A stretch of 64,000 nucleotides of DNA from Longimicrobiales bacterium. Its GTDB lineage: Bacteria > Gemmatimonadota > Gemmatimonadetes > Longimicrobiales > Gaopeijiaceae. The position numbers were made by a program, and so were the translations under genes. This document shows positions 51,604 through 59,474 of the stretch, in pieces; the stretch's first letter is position 1; each line of letters begins with the position of its first letter. The notes beneath the pieces are model-generated. The model was not told the DNA's origin, ran no database searches, and worked only from the letters and a program-made list of their open reading frames with translations. Location: NCBI GenBank assembly GCA_028284495.1, contig JANQRP010000016.1:160679-224678 (forward strand), written 5' to 3'.

Positions 51604-52098
51604 CCGGAAGCTGGGGTCAGGGTCGGGGAGGCCGGCTACAGCAATGGGGACAGCTCGGGGGCGGGGAGCGCTGTACGGGAGGACCCACGAGTGAAGCGAG
51701 CCGACAGCGATCCGGCCCTCGTCGTTCACGAGGAACCGGTGCTGGGACCGGAAGTGGTCGTCCGCTTCGTCGTCCCGGATCTCGGCAACCACGTCGACGA
51801 ACCGCTCGAAGGTCATGCTCGGCGTGAACGCGTCGAAGTCCGCGAGGCAGTATGCGATGCCCCGGGTCGGATGGATGCCGGTGAAGTCCGTCGCGCGTCC
51901 CTGGATCTTGTCCCGAAAGCACGACACGAGCCGATCCCACGGGTTGCGCACGAAGGAGAACGCGAACAGTCCGGCGAACAGGTGGGCTCCGCCGGAGTCG
52001 GGACGCACCGAGGGGAACTCGAAGGCGTGCGGACTACCGTCCACCCCGCCGAATGAGAATCGTCGTCGAGGCGTGCTCGCCAGCTCCTGTGCGGGCAT
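51604..52098 (-). pseudogene. Sulfotransferase-family fragment
   Basis: The first ~140 codons of the open frame match the middle of a Sulfotransfer_2-type protein: FAFSFVRNPWDRLVSCFRDKI, ADFDAFTPSMTFERFVDVVAEIRDDEADDHFRSQHRFLVNDEG. The N-terminal PAPS-binding loop and the C-terminal part are absent, and the frame runs without stop into the barrel gene's signal peptide. It is a relic inserted or left upstream of the barrel gene. Confidence 0.65.
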
Positions 52099-52111
52099 GG
52101 GGGCGTCGACC

Positions 52112-53167
52112 TCAGCGGGGCTGCAGCGGATACACGGCGATCAGGGGGTAGTCGGACGCGAGCAGCACGGCCACCCGGTCGTCGCCCACGGCGAGTACCT
52201 GGGGGGTGGTGTGATCGACTCCGAGGAGGGTCCCGGTATCGGGGTCCAGCACGACCGTCGAGATCCCGATCACGCCCACCGAGACGATGCCGCGCATCAC
52301 GTGCGTGTGCAGTACGTCGCCGACCCGCACCATCCCGACGAACACGTTGACCTCCGACGCCCCGTCGGGCATCCGACGACCGACTCCGCGCGCTTCATCG
52401 ATGTAGAACTCGATCGGCACGAAGCCCGGGATGCCCGCCTCCCACACGCCGCTTCCCGAGCGGTCCAGCGCCGTCACGCGCCCTTCGCTCGACCGTGCGT
52501 AGACGATGGTGCTCCCGAAGCATCCGACCGTGCCTTCGAGGAGTCTCCCTGCGAGCGCCGGCGCGTGTAGACTCTCGGAGTCGAGAGCGGGCACCGAGCC
52601 GATCGAGACGACTTCGTCGGATGCGAAGTCCAGCAGGTGGATCGGAGCGGGCGTGTCGGGGTGCCGCCCGAGGAAGACCAGCGTCGACCCAAGGGCGCAC
52701 ATCGATTCGGAACTCCAGGGGAAGGAGCGAGTGCGGAGCGGACTTCCGTCCCGAGCGAAGACCTGGAGCCGGTTGGAGCCGGCGTCGAGCGCCGCGATGG
52801 AGCCGTCCGGAAGCGAGACGATCGGACCGACCCGCCTGAACTCGCCCGGCCCCTGGCCCGGCCCACCCATCGAGCGTACGTGCCGCCCCTCGCCGTCGAA
52901 CACGTGGATGCGATTCGCCTGCGCATCGGAGATCACGAGATCGGAGCCCACGAACGCCGCGCCGCCGATCTCCCCGAATGTCTCGTGCTCGGCGCCGCCC
53001 AGCTGACCGACGCGGAACGCCTCCTCCGAAAACACCGACCCCCAGGCCGGGAGCGAGTCACCGACCATCCCCGGGTCGAACGATGTGTCGCCGCCGCCAC
53101 ACGCCGCCGCCATCGTGAGCCCCACGACGGTTGCGAGGCCCGGCGTTTTCGTGCCCGGCGACTCCAC
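52112..53167 (-). CDS. 6-bladed beta-propeller lipoprotein (paralog 1)
   Basis: 351 residues from GTG 53167. A lipoprotein signal (VVGLTMAAACGGG) leads to a propeller with the family motif GGPGQGPGEFRRVGPIVSLPDG, then LDAGSNRLQVFARDG, and later blades VDHTTPQVLAVGDDRVAVLL. The motif G-x-G-x-G-P-x-E recurs in four other proteins of this window. Function unknown; related proteins are periplasmic sensors or binding proteins. The start overlaps by one base with the stop of the gene upstream. Confidence 0.83.
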   Translation of the reverse strand: MESPGTKTPGLATVVGLTMAAACGGGDTSFDPGMVGDSLPAWGSVFSEEAFRVGQLGGAEHETFGEIGGAAFVGSDLVISDAQANRIHVFDGEGRHVRSMGGPGQGPGEFRRVGPIVSLPDGSIAALDAGSNRLQVFARDGSPLRTRSFPWSSESMCALGSTLVFLGRHPDTPAPIHLLDFASDEVVSIGSVPALDSESLHAPALAGRLLEGTVGCFGSTIVYARSSEGRVTALDRSGSGVWEAGIPGFVPIEFYIDEARGVGRRMPDGASEVNVFVGMVRVGDVLHTHVMRGIVSVGVIGISTVVLDPDTGTLLGVDHTTPQVLAVGDDRVAVLLASDYPLIAVYPLQPR

Positions 53168-53736
53168 TACTGTCGGAAAACCCCGCTCTCGGCGTCCCAC
53201 GCCCTGCGGAGGCGCTGCTTGACCGTCGAGTAGGCGAAGCTGCACCCGACCTCGTCGTTGAGGCTTCCGAGCCGGGAGGTCAGGCAGGCGAGCCCGTCGA
53301 TGTCGGCCGACCGGAGATGCCATCCGAGCTCGGCCTCCTCGATCGAGTAGCCCGCGAGGTCGGGATCGATCTCCTCCAGAGCCGTCGGAAGCTCGCCGTG
53401 CTCGTCGACGAACGCATGGACCAGGCGGGCGGCATCGAGCGTCTGCGACTCGGCGCGGGCCTGCCCGGAGTAGGTCGAGATCACGATGAGCTGGACGCCT
53501 CGCGCCGCGGGAAGCTCGTCGGTGACGGGGTTCCAGCACTTGATCTCGAGCCGCGCGATGTCCGTCGCGTCGATGGAGTCGATGGAGAAGTCGACGTTGC
53601 TGCCGCGGATCTCGCCGTCGATGAGCATGACCGCGGACTTCTCGGGGTAGCCCGGGAGGTTCTGGGTCGACCCGCACTTCAGGCTCGGATCCAGCGGCAC
53701 CGAGAGCGCCAGGGCGAATACGGACTCGATGACCAT
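53167..53736 (-). CDS. Hypothetical protein with TonB-receptor-plug-like segment
   Basis: 189 residues with a short N-terminal signal (VIESVFALALSVP). The middle (AVMLIDGEIRGSNVDFSIDSIDATDIARLEIK ... ARGVQLIVISTYSG) follows the spacing of a TonB-receptor plug, in which a Lys-Gly-Ala-Ala box is replaced by CWNPVTDEL. The C-terminal part has a hydrophobic/Leu pattern (LACLTSRLGSLNDEVGCSF) and two cysteines. I do not recognise a family. AGGAG precedes ATG 53736 by five bases. Confidence 0.6.
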   Translation of the reverse strand: MVIESVFALALSVPLDPSLKCGSTQNLPGYPEKSAVMLIDGEIRGSNVDFSIDSIDATDIARLEIKCWNPVTDELPAARGVQLIVISTYSGQARAESQTLDAARLVHAFVDEHGELPTALEEIDPDLAGYSIEEAELGWHLRSADIDGLACLTSRLGSLNDEVGCSFAYSTVKQRLRRAWDAESGVFRQ

Positions 53737-53853
53737 GTGGTTCTCCTGTTCCGGATGTGCCCCCGCAACGGGTTCGGGGCGGACATGCGCTTCTGGTGCG
53801 CATCACAATACGGGCACTGGCGTTCCAGGAACACTGCTACAGCACCATCGAGA

Positions 53854-53940
53854 TGGTCGACGAGAAGCTCACCTGCTGCGGGTTGTCCCGCCCGGTGACC
53901 CGGAAGATCCCGATGCCGGCTGCTCGGTACCGGTCAGGCA
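53854..53940 (-). repeat. Doubtful decayed attC-like site H
   Basis: Reading the minus strand, GCCTGAC spans the stop of the gene at 53934, as GCCTAAC does at the good sites further right, and GTCGACC lies ~87 bases further. Only fragments of the stems match. Low confidence. Confidence 0.25.
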
Positions 53941-54404
53941 GACCTCGCGTGACCACCCACACGCCTCAGGATCGCGTCCTTCACATCCTCGTCGGTGCGG
54001 CGCTGCTGGATCGTCACCGAAACCTGGTCCCCGACGTCCCCGAGCCTGAGCCAGGCCCCATCGCCGAGCTTCACGCACTTCGCGTTCGGCGGGAAGCTCA
54101 GGCCGGCCCGTCGAAACCACGCCCGCGCATCTTCCTGTGTCCCCGGCGCCGCGAAGGTCGCCGAGCGCGTCAGCACGCTCTGGATCGCCAGGTTGAACTC
54201 GAACTCCACCGGGATGGATGCCGACACCGGCGGCCAGCCTTCGGACGCCAGGTCGGACAGGGTGGCGCGAAGGATCGCTCCGTCCTTCTCCATCGTCACG
54301 GCCTCGCGGCCATCCGGGAGGAATCCGTAGAACTGGGCGGCGAAGTGCGACGCGCCGACGAGGCCGTCGAAGATTCGAAGCGGAGCCCATCGGGGACGAG
54401 ACAT
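53934..54404 (-). CDS. Hypothetical protein
   Basis: 156 residues. No signal peptide. SRPRWAPLRIFDGLVGASHFAAQFYGFLPDGREAVTMEKDGAILRATLSDLASEGWPP is followed by a beta-rich central part and a basic C-terminal helix. I recognise no family. AAGGAG lies six bases before ATG 54404, so the Met six codons upstream is rejected. Its stop lies inside a possible attC R'' box. Confidence 0.6.
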   Translation of the reverse strand: MSRPRWAPLRIFDGLVGASHFAAQFYGFLPDGREAVTMEKDGAILRATLSDLASEGWPPVSASIPVEFEFNLAIQSVLTRSATFAAPGTQEDARAWFRRAGLSFPPNAKCVKLGDGAWLRLGDVGDQVSVTIQQRRTDEDVKDAILRRVGGHARSA

Positions 54405-54448
54405 CGGGTTCTCCTTGTTCACCTGGCCACACTGCCGATCTTCCCGTA

Positions 54449-54565
54449 CTACGTCTCGGCGAAGCGCAGTCTTCGCGGTGAATCCGCATCCGGGACGCGC
54501 GACAGGCGGCGAGGCGCGCCGAGCAGCTCCGCGACAGCCGCGATCGATTCCCGGGTCACTGCCAT
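54449..54565 (-). CDS. Candidate 38-residue peptide
   Basis: ATG 54565 overlaps the end of the propeller gene (stop 54556) and encodes MAVTRESIAAVAELLGAPRR followed by a basic helix (RLRFAET end). GGGAGG precedes it. The composition is helix-like, but a chance frame cannot be excluded. Confidence 0.3.
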   Translation of the reverse strand: MAVTRESIAAVAELLGAPRRLSRVPDADSPRRLRFAET

Positions 54566-55731
54566 GCCCGCCTCCCGGGCCGAAGCCGTCGGACCTCCAC
54601 GAACGGGACCCCGATGTCGGTGTCCCTCCGGATCAGGATCCGCGAGTCGTCCGCGTCGAGGAAGCGGGAGTCGAGGGGAAGGCTCACCCGGCCCAGCACC
54701 TCGCCGGCGGAATCGAGGACCGCCCACCGATGCGCCGCGGCGCCGACCTGATACTGTCGGACCCAGATTCGATCCGACGAGTCGACCCAGAGCCGGTCGT
54801 AGCCGGGGGTCGAGTCGGGGATCGCGGACGACCGCAGAACCTCGGCGTAGAGTTCGCGATCCTCATCCCGCGTCGCGAGAAGTCGGTCCTTCAGCGCGGC
54901 GGACACCGCGACCCTCGGGAACGGTCCGGGAAGCTCCCGTGATGTCCTCGTCTCGCGGATCACGGTGGGGGGAGCATGTCCATTTCCCACCACGATGATG
55001 TCACGTCCAGCGTCCCACGCCACGATCCTCCCGAACGGAAGGATGCCGCCGCGAAGCAGTCCGTCCTGCGCCTTCTGGAATCCCTGCCCGCCCGGCGACC
55101 TGAATACCTCCTCGGCCTCACCTCCGCGGAGCATCTGCACGACGGTCGTGCCTTCGGAGAACGAGAGTTCGGTGCTCGGCGCCATCGCCCGTTCTTCGCC
55201 CCCCAATAGGGGGATCGTCCCGCCGGTCATGGGGACTCGGGGGGCCCCGACGAGCTGGGCGCTGCCTCGATCGATGGCCGAAGCCTCGATGAACTCGCCG
55301 CTCGGCGCGAAGCGCACGATCTTCCACCCGCCGAGGTCGGGCACGGCGATCGTACCGTCGGCGAGGACGCCCACGTCACTCGCGTATCCGAGTTCGGAGG
55401 GTCCGTCTCCCGGCCCTCCCGCGGTCCAGAGGTGCGCGCCCGAGTCCGAGAACGCCCGGATCTCCCTCGACTGAGCCTCCAGCACGAGGAAGCCGCCACC
55501 TGGAAGAAGATGGGCGGCCGGAATGCGACCGAAGAGCTCGGCCTCGACGGATTCATCGAGGCCGACCGAGGCGATCGGAGACGGATCGACCTGCCACTCG
55601 ACGGACGCATCGTCCGCCGTGTCGGGCCCCGCGTCCTGCGCGCACGAGCTCAGAACGACCGCACCGAAGAGGCACGCCACGACGACCCGCCCGCCTTTCA
55701 GGTCATGGTGCACCACGGCGAACTCAGCCAT
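54556..55731 (-). CDS. 6-bladed beta-propeller lipoprotein (paralog 2)
   Basis: 391 residues. The signal (VVVACLFGAVVLSSCAQDAG) carries a lipobox. Propeller features are IPAAHLLPGGGFLVLEAQSREIRAF, the family motif TAGGPGDGPSELGYASDVGVLADG, VPDLGGWKIVRFAPSG and TPGYDRLWVDSSDRIWVRQYQV. It overlaps the HIT/VOC gene by eight bases when started at ATG 55731. Cassette gene or adjacent old cassette: no attC separates it from its right-hand neighbour. Confidence 0.83.
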   Translation of the reverse strand: MAEFAVVHHDLKGGRVVVACLFGAVVLSSCAQDAGPDTADDASVEWQVDPSPIASVGLDESVEAELFGRIPAAHLLPGGGFLVLEAQSREIRAFSDSGAHLWTAGGPGDGPSELGYASDVGVLADGTIAVPDLGGWKIVRFAPSGEFIEASAIDRGSAQLVGAPRVPMTGGTIPLLGGEERAMAPSTELSFSEGTTVVQMLRGGEAEEVFRSPGGQGFQKAQDGLLRGGILPFGRIVAWDAGRDIIVVGNGHAPPTVIRETRTSRELPGPFPRVAVSAALKDRLLATRDEDRELYAEVLRSSAIPDSTPGYDRLWVDSSDRIWVRQYQVGAAAHRWAVLDSAGEVLGRVSLPLDSRFLDADDSRILIRRDTDIGVPFVEVRRLRPGRRAWQ

Positions 55732-56632
55732 CACCGACCCTGGTTGAAATCCACCAGGTCGTCCCACCGGGGCCCCGCACGCCTGCACGGCGGTCCGGAT
55801 CGTCTCGCCGGCCCGGCTCCTGCACGGACTCGCCTCCGGCCGACACGGCCGCCGCGTACGCCGCATCGACGTCCGGCACGTAGATGTGCACGTGGGCGGG
55901 CTCGCTCGATCCGTCCGGTGGACTGCCCATCATCACGACCGAGTCGTCGACGCGAACCTCGGCGTGGGCCGTGGATCCGTCTTCGCGGTCGAAGCGCCGA
56001 AGAACCGACGCACCGAACCCAGCCTCGAGGAACTCGATCACCTCCGACGCCCGTGGCACGATCAGATACGGCGATGCGGAGTTGTAGTCCCGTGGCTTCC
56101 AGCCCGTCGCAGCCTCCGGGGCGGACCCTTCGTCACGCAGTCGAGCGGACGAGTCCGCCCGGGGGCCGAGCATCTCGAGCAGTCGCTCCCGCGCCCGTAC
56201 GCAGAATGCCGCGATCTCGGAACCCGGGACCGCATCCTCCTCGTCGACCTTGAGGTGGGCGAAGATCCTGCCTCCCCGCAGCTCGGGATCGAGGTCGGCG
56301 GATCGCGGGATCATGTGGAAGTGGAGGTGGCTGAATCGCGGCATCTCGGAGAAGAACACCGAATACTCCTTGAGGCAGTCGGTCTCGGCGTGGAGGAGCT
56401 TGGATACGGCCCACTGGAGTGTGCCGAGCTCGGCGCTCTCGGATCGGGTGAGGTCGTGGAGCGATTCGGCGTGACGCCTGAGCACGATGACGCACCATCC
56501 GAGGAGCGAGGTCGGGTACGCGTGCTCGACGACCCAGTGATTTCCGTCGTAGATCGGCTCGCCTGGCGAGATGCGGGCGTCACCCGAGTTCGACAGACAG
56601 ACCGGGCATTCGGGCTGCGAGAGGTCGGGCAT
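55724..56632 (-). CDS. HIT-domain plus VOC/PhnB-like fusion protein
   Basis: 302 residues. Residues 1-150 form a histidine-triad domain: CPVC (9-12) and HLHFHM (H102, H104, H106), in which the triad is complete enough for a nucleotide hydrolase/transferase. Residues ~180-302 are a VOC (PhnB-like) domain: SPYLIVPRASEVIEFLEAGFGASVLRRFDREDG, HAEVRVDDSVVMMGSPPDG and GVRGPGGTTWWIST. I do not know this fusion as a standard family. The ATG directly follows the stop of the 30-codon peptide (TGAATG). Confidence 0.82.
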   Translation of the reverse strand: MPDLSQPECPVCLSNSGDARISPGEPIYDGNHWVVEHAYPTSLLGWCVIVLRRHAESLHDLTRSESAELGTLQWAVSKLLHAETDCLKEYSVFFSEMPRFSHLHFHMIPRSADLDPELRGGRIFAHLKVDEEDAVPGSEIAAFCVRARERLLEMLGPRADSSARLRDEGSAPEAATGWKPRDYNSASPYLIVPRASEVIEFLEAGFGASVLRRFDREDGSTAHAEVRVDDSVVMMGSPPDGSSEPAHVHIYVPDVDAAYAAAVSAGGESVQEPGRRDDPDRRAGVRGPGGTTWWISTRVGDG

Positions 56633-56725
56633 TCACCACGCCTCCTGACGGTTGGGCGCCGCGGCCACCGGGGTGGCCACCAACAGTACGCCGAGCGCTA
56701 CGTGCATCCACCCACGACGTCGCAT
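56633..56725 (-). CDS. Candidate 30-residue peptide resembling a bare signal peptide
   Basis: GGGAGG lies six bases before ATG 56725. The product MRRRGWMHVALGVLLVATPV then AAAPNRQEAW is a textbook Sec signal with almost no mature part; the stop touches the HIT/VOC start. It may be a decapitated secreted-protein gene, the signal left after cassette recombination beside the decayed attC, or a real small peptide. Confidence 0.4.
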   Translation of the reverse strand: MRRRGWMHVALGVLLVATPVAAAPNRQEAW

Positions 56726-56733
56726 CCGAGGCC

Positions 56734-56830
56734 TCCCGACGGTTTCGAGTTTCGGCTGCGCGAGACGAAGGAAGGTGCGCGCAGCGCCGTGGAAACATGT
56801 CAGGCCCGCCGCAACGAACGCGAGTCGGGA
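56734..56830 (-). repeat. Decayed integron attC site G (97 bp)
   Basis: TCCCGAC and GTCGGGA mark the ends. Its inner sequence follows site A closely (GACGAAGGAAG...GCGCGC...GCGCC) but the terminal GTTRRRY boxes are lost. Length is the same as the other sites. The stop of the frameshifted gene at 56842 lies 11 bases beyond. Confidence 0.6.
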
Positions 56831-56841
56831 GGTCGTGGGTC

Positions 56842-57345
56842 TCACGCCATCGACTCGATGGTGCACTGCACCGCGACGTACCCGGAGCCTGCATCCTCGA
56901 CGAGACACTCGTAGCTGGTGGGCCAGTAGGACCCGCGTCCGGGTCGAATGATGCCCGACGAGATGCGCGCGGTGATGGATGTGCCGTCCCTCTGGACGTC
57001 GCGGACGATGATGAAGTGCCCACCCTCGCAGGTCGGCTCGACCCCGGTGTTCGGGTAGCGGTCGCGCACGAGCCGGAGGGCGGGCCCGGGTTCGCGTAGA
57101 CAGAGCATCGACTCGGTACTCCGAGCTCCACCGAGCACCGCACCGAGGTGGAAGAAGAAGGCCTCCGGGACCGCATCCGCATACGCGGGCGCTTCGAGGA
57201 GCGCGGCCGAACACGCGCTGTCGTTCCTGCAGTCCGCGATCCGGTTCTCCGCCGGGATCTCGATGGCGAATGTGAATTGTGACGGGCACCGTGAACCACG
57301 CCGCCATCGAGGTCCCGTCGGCGTCGGACGCCGGTGCGAATCTCA
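56842..57345 (-). pseudogene. Hypothetical protein gene with frameshift
   Basis: A strong ribosome site (AGGAGG) precedes ATG 57345, which encodes MRFAPASDADGTSMAAWFTVPV, then turns into Arg/His-rich shadow. From about 57285 another frame is protein-like: FTFAIEIPAENRIADCRNDS, then a long segment with LREPGPALRLVRDRYPNTG, GHFIIVRDVQRDG and ending VAVQCTIESMA at 56842. One deletion or insertion near 57270-57290 would join them into ~165 residues with four or five cysteines. Family not recognised. Confidence 0.5.
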
Positions 57346-57395
57346 TCACGAGCGCCTCCTGTCGAGCGCGAATGAGCTGGGCGCCCGAGTGAACC

Positions 57396-57950
57396 CTAGT
57401 CGAACACCCACGCCACGGTGATCGGCTGCAGAACCTCAACGGGAGCGGGGAACTCCTCACTCGGCAGCCACTCGTAGCGAAGGTCCTTCACGACGCGAAG
57501 GGCGACGGCGTCCCAGCATCGGTCGCCGGTGCTCTCGGAGACGGACGCGAGGTCGATTCGCCCGGACTCATTCACGGTGAGCCGGGCCACGCCGGATCCG
57601 ACCGATGTCGCGGAGCGCGCCTCCTGCGAGGAACATGCGCTCGGTGTATGAATCGACCGTGCCGCCTCGAGGATCCGACTGGGTGGCTCCTCGGCGAGGG
57701 TCTCGTCGGGCAGGAAAATGCGTGGCGGCCCGAAGAAGATGTCGACGGGAGCGCCGGTCCACCGCGTGGCGCTCGCCTGCGGAACCTCGGGAGGGCGCGC
57801 ATCGGCGATCGAAGCCCTCCACGACGCGAACGCGATGACCCCGACGTGGACCACACCGGCCGCGACCATGGACCAGAAGAAGATCCGGCGAGATCGCGCC
57901 TTCAGTTCATCCGGACCCGGACGAGTTGGCTGGACGTGTGGTTCATTCAC
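57396..57950 (-). CDS. TonB-like C-terminal-domain protein
   Basis: 184 residues. A basic N-terminus and one membrane helix (IFFWSMVAAGVVHVGVIAFASW) precede a Pro/Ala-rich linker and a C-terminal domain with the TonB pattern ARLTVNESGRIDLASVSESTGDRCWDAVALRVVKDLRYEWLP and VLQPITVAWVFD. TonB-type energy transducers contact outer-membrane receptors. It lies alone in a cassette with the frameshifted gene to its left, with no attC between them. Confidence 0.72.
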   Translation of the reverse strand: MNEPHVQPTRPGPDELKARSRRIFFWSMVAAGVVHVGVIAFASWRASIADARPPEVPQASATRWTGAPVDIFFGPPRIFLPDETLAEEPPSRILEAARSIHTPSACSSQEARSATSVGSGVARLTVNESGRIDLASVSESTGDRCWDAVALRVVKDLRYEWLPSEEFPAPVEVLQPITVAWVFD

Positions 57951-57971
57951 GGGCGTTCACGACTCGCGCAC

Positions 57972-58067
57972 TCTAGACGGATCTGTATTTCTGTTGCGCA
58001 CCGGTGAGGAGGTGCGTGCGCAGCACGCCCAAGATGCTGACCGCGCTGCGGCCAATGCCAGTTGGAT
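57972..58067 (-). repeat. Integron attC site F (96 bp)
   Basis: Right-hand end (minus orientation start) ATCCAAC fits RYYYAAC perfectly; the other end GTCTAGA is a degenerate GTTRRRY. The inner pair CTGTTGCGC and GCGCTGCGG forms the imperfect hairpin stem. It belongs to the same sequence subfamily as sites B, C and D. Confidence 0.75.
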
Positions 58068-58151
58068 AGTGCTAGCCTGGGCGTCGAAGGCCACCAAGGG
58101 AGTTCCTACGTCGCTAGCCGCTCCGGCCGAACCTCTTCCACGCACCAAGCG

Positions 58152-59294
58152 TCAGTCGGACGGGCACCCCGAGAACTCAAGCTGCCACACCCTCGCGGAT
58201 ACGAGCCCGGTAAGTGAGTCCTCCACGAGCGAGAAGACCTGGTCGTCGTCGGCAAAGCCCACCGGTGCGTCAGGAATGCTCGTCACGGCGAGTACCTCGG
58301 ATCCGTCGAGGAGCAGGATCAGGCCGTCGTACGCGGCGTTCGCATCAGCCGCAGGAATCATGAAGAACCGGGAGTCCTCGGTCTCGCCGGACGGGTACTC
58401 CCCGACCGCTGCGAGACTCATGAGGAGGCCGTCAGGTCTGCGCTGGAGCGCGACGTGGCGGAGCCGATGCGCGCTCCCGATGTCGATGTCGCCGTCAATC
58501 TGCTCAATGATCTCACTCTTCATCACGACTGCGTCTTCACGGGTCGGCGTCCACCGAGACAACCACACCGGATCGTTCGTGCCAGCCAGAGCGCCTTCGA
58601 TTGGCCCGAACGCCGCCAGGGCGGTGGAGTCCGTCTCCATGATCACCCGACTCCGCGCGATGGACAGGAGGTACCAGTCCGCTGCCGGGTTCGTGTGGCC
58701 TGGGCCGAGCAGTCGCGTACGGCCTCCGTCCAGCGAATACAGACGGACGAGCGGAAACCAGGCCTCGAGTTCGCGGCTGTTCCGACCCCCGGCGCCATAC
58801 GGGATGCCGCTCGAAGTGAATCCCTCGATCACGCCGAACGATGTGTCGGCCGGGATCGTGCGGGTCGGCGTCGCGTCGGGATCGAGGATCACGATCCGGG
58901 AGCCGAGATCGGTGACCCAGATGGAGTCACCGGGGCCGCGCGCGAGGCCCCAGGGCGAGTCGAACTCGTTCGGTCCATCGCCTGCGCGACCAACCTCGCC
59001 GAGGTACTCGCCGTTGGGTCCGTAGTGCAGAGGAGCCGGGAGGTAAGGGATGCCCCCAATCGCCAGCCACCCTCCATCTCTGAGGCTCTCCACCTCGACG
59101 GACATCCCGTCCGCGGCGGGCAGTGAGGCAGGGTCCTCAAGTGCACCGAGCGTGGCCACCAGCGATGATGCGATCGTGCAGCCCACCCCTGACGAACCAG
59201 AGCTGGGCACATCCGTGGAGGCCGAGTCGGCGCAGCCTGCCAGGCCAATCAGGACGACGGAAGCGGTCACGGTCCGACGACTCAATCCGATCAC
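58152..59294 (-). CDS. 6-bladed beta-propeller lipoprotein cassette gene (paralog 3)
   Basis: 380 residues from a GTG. The signal TASVVLIGLAGCADS has a lipobox. Propeller marks: GGWLAIGGIPYLPAPLHYGPNGEYLGEVGRAGDGPNEFDSPWGLARGPGDSIWVTDLGSRIVILDPDA and later LVRLYSLDGGRTRLLGPGH. The GEVGRAGDGPNEF motif links it to paralogs 1, 2, 4 and 5. It is flanked by attC sites E and F and is the single gene of its cassette. Role unknown; ligand-binding or signal-relay propellers are the nearest general class. Confidence 0.82.
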   Translation of the reverse strand: MIGLSRRTVTASVVLIGLAGCADSASTDVPSSGSSGVGCTIASSLVATLGALEDPASLPAADGMSVEVESLRDGGWLAIGGIPYLPAPLHYGPNGEYLGEVGRAGDGPNEFDSPWGLARGPGDSIWVTDLGSRIVILDPDATPTRTIPADTSFGVIEGFTSSGIPYGAGGRNSRELEAWFPLVRLYSLDGGRTRLLGPGHTNPAADWYLLSIARSRVIMETDSTALAAFGPIEGALAGTNDPVWLSRWTPTREDAVVMKSEIIEQIDGDIDIGSAHRLRHVALQRRPDGLLMSLAAVGEYPSGETEDSRFFMIPAADANAAYDGLILLLDGSEVLAVTSIPDAPVGFADDDQVFSLVEDSLTGLVSARVWQLEFSGCPSD

Positions 59295-59373
59295 TTTTGT
59301 CCGAGGTCAACGCGTGGCGAGTCGACGTGATCCCCACGTGCCGACTCAATCACGACTGCGGAGCGCTAGCACC

Positions 59374-59474
59374 ATCGAACGGTTCGGCGTTTCTGCTGCG
59401 CATCAGGATGCCAGTCGAGCGCCGGAAGCGCGAGCCCTGATGCCTACCCGCGCTGCAGCAAATGCTAGTCAGAT
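59374..59474 (-). repeat. Integron attC site E (101 bp)
   Basis: Ends are ATCTGAC (with the stop of the 59469 gene inside) and GTTCGAT. The inner inverted repeats CTGCTGCGCATC and GCGCTGCAGC match the other sites, but the middle (CAGTCGAGCGCC) differs, so this is the most divergent of the good sites. Confidence 0.7.
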
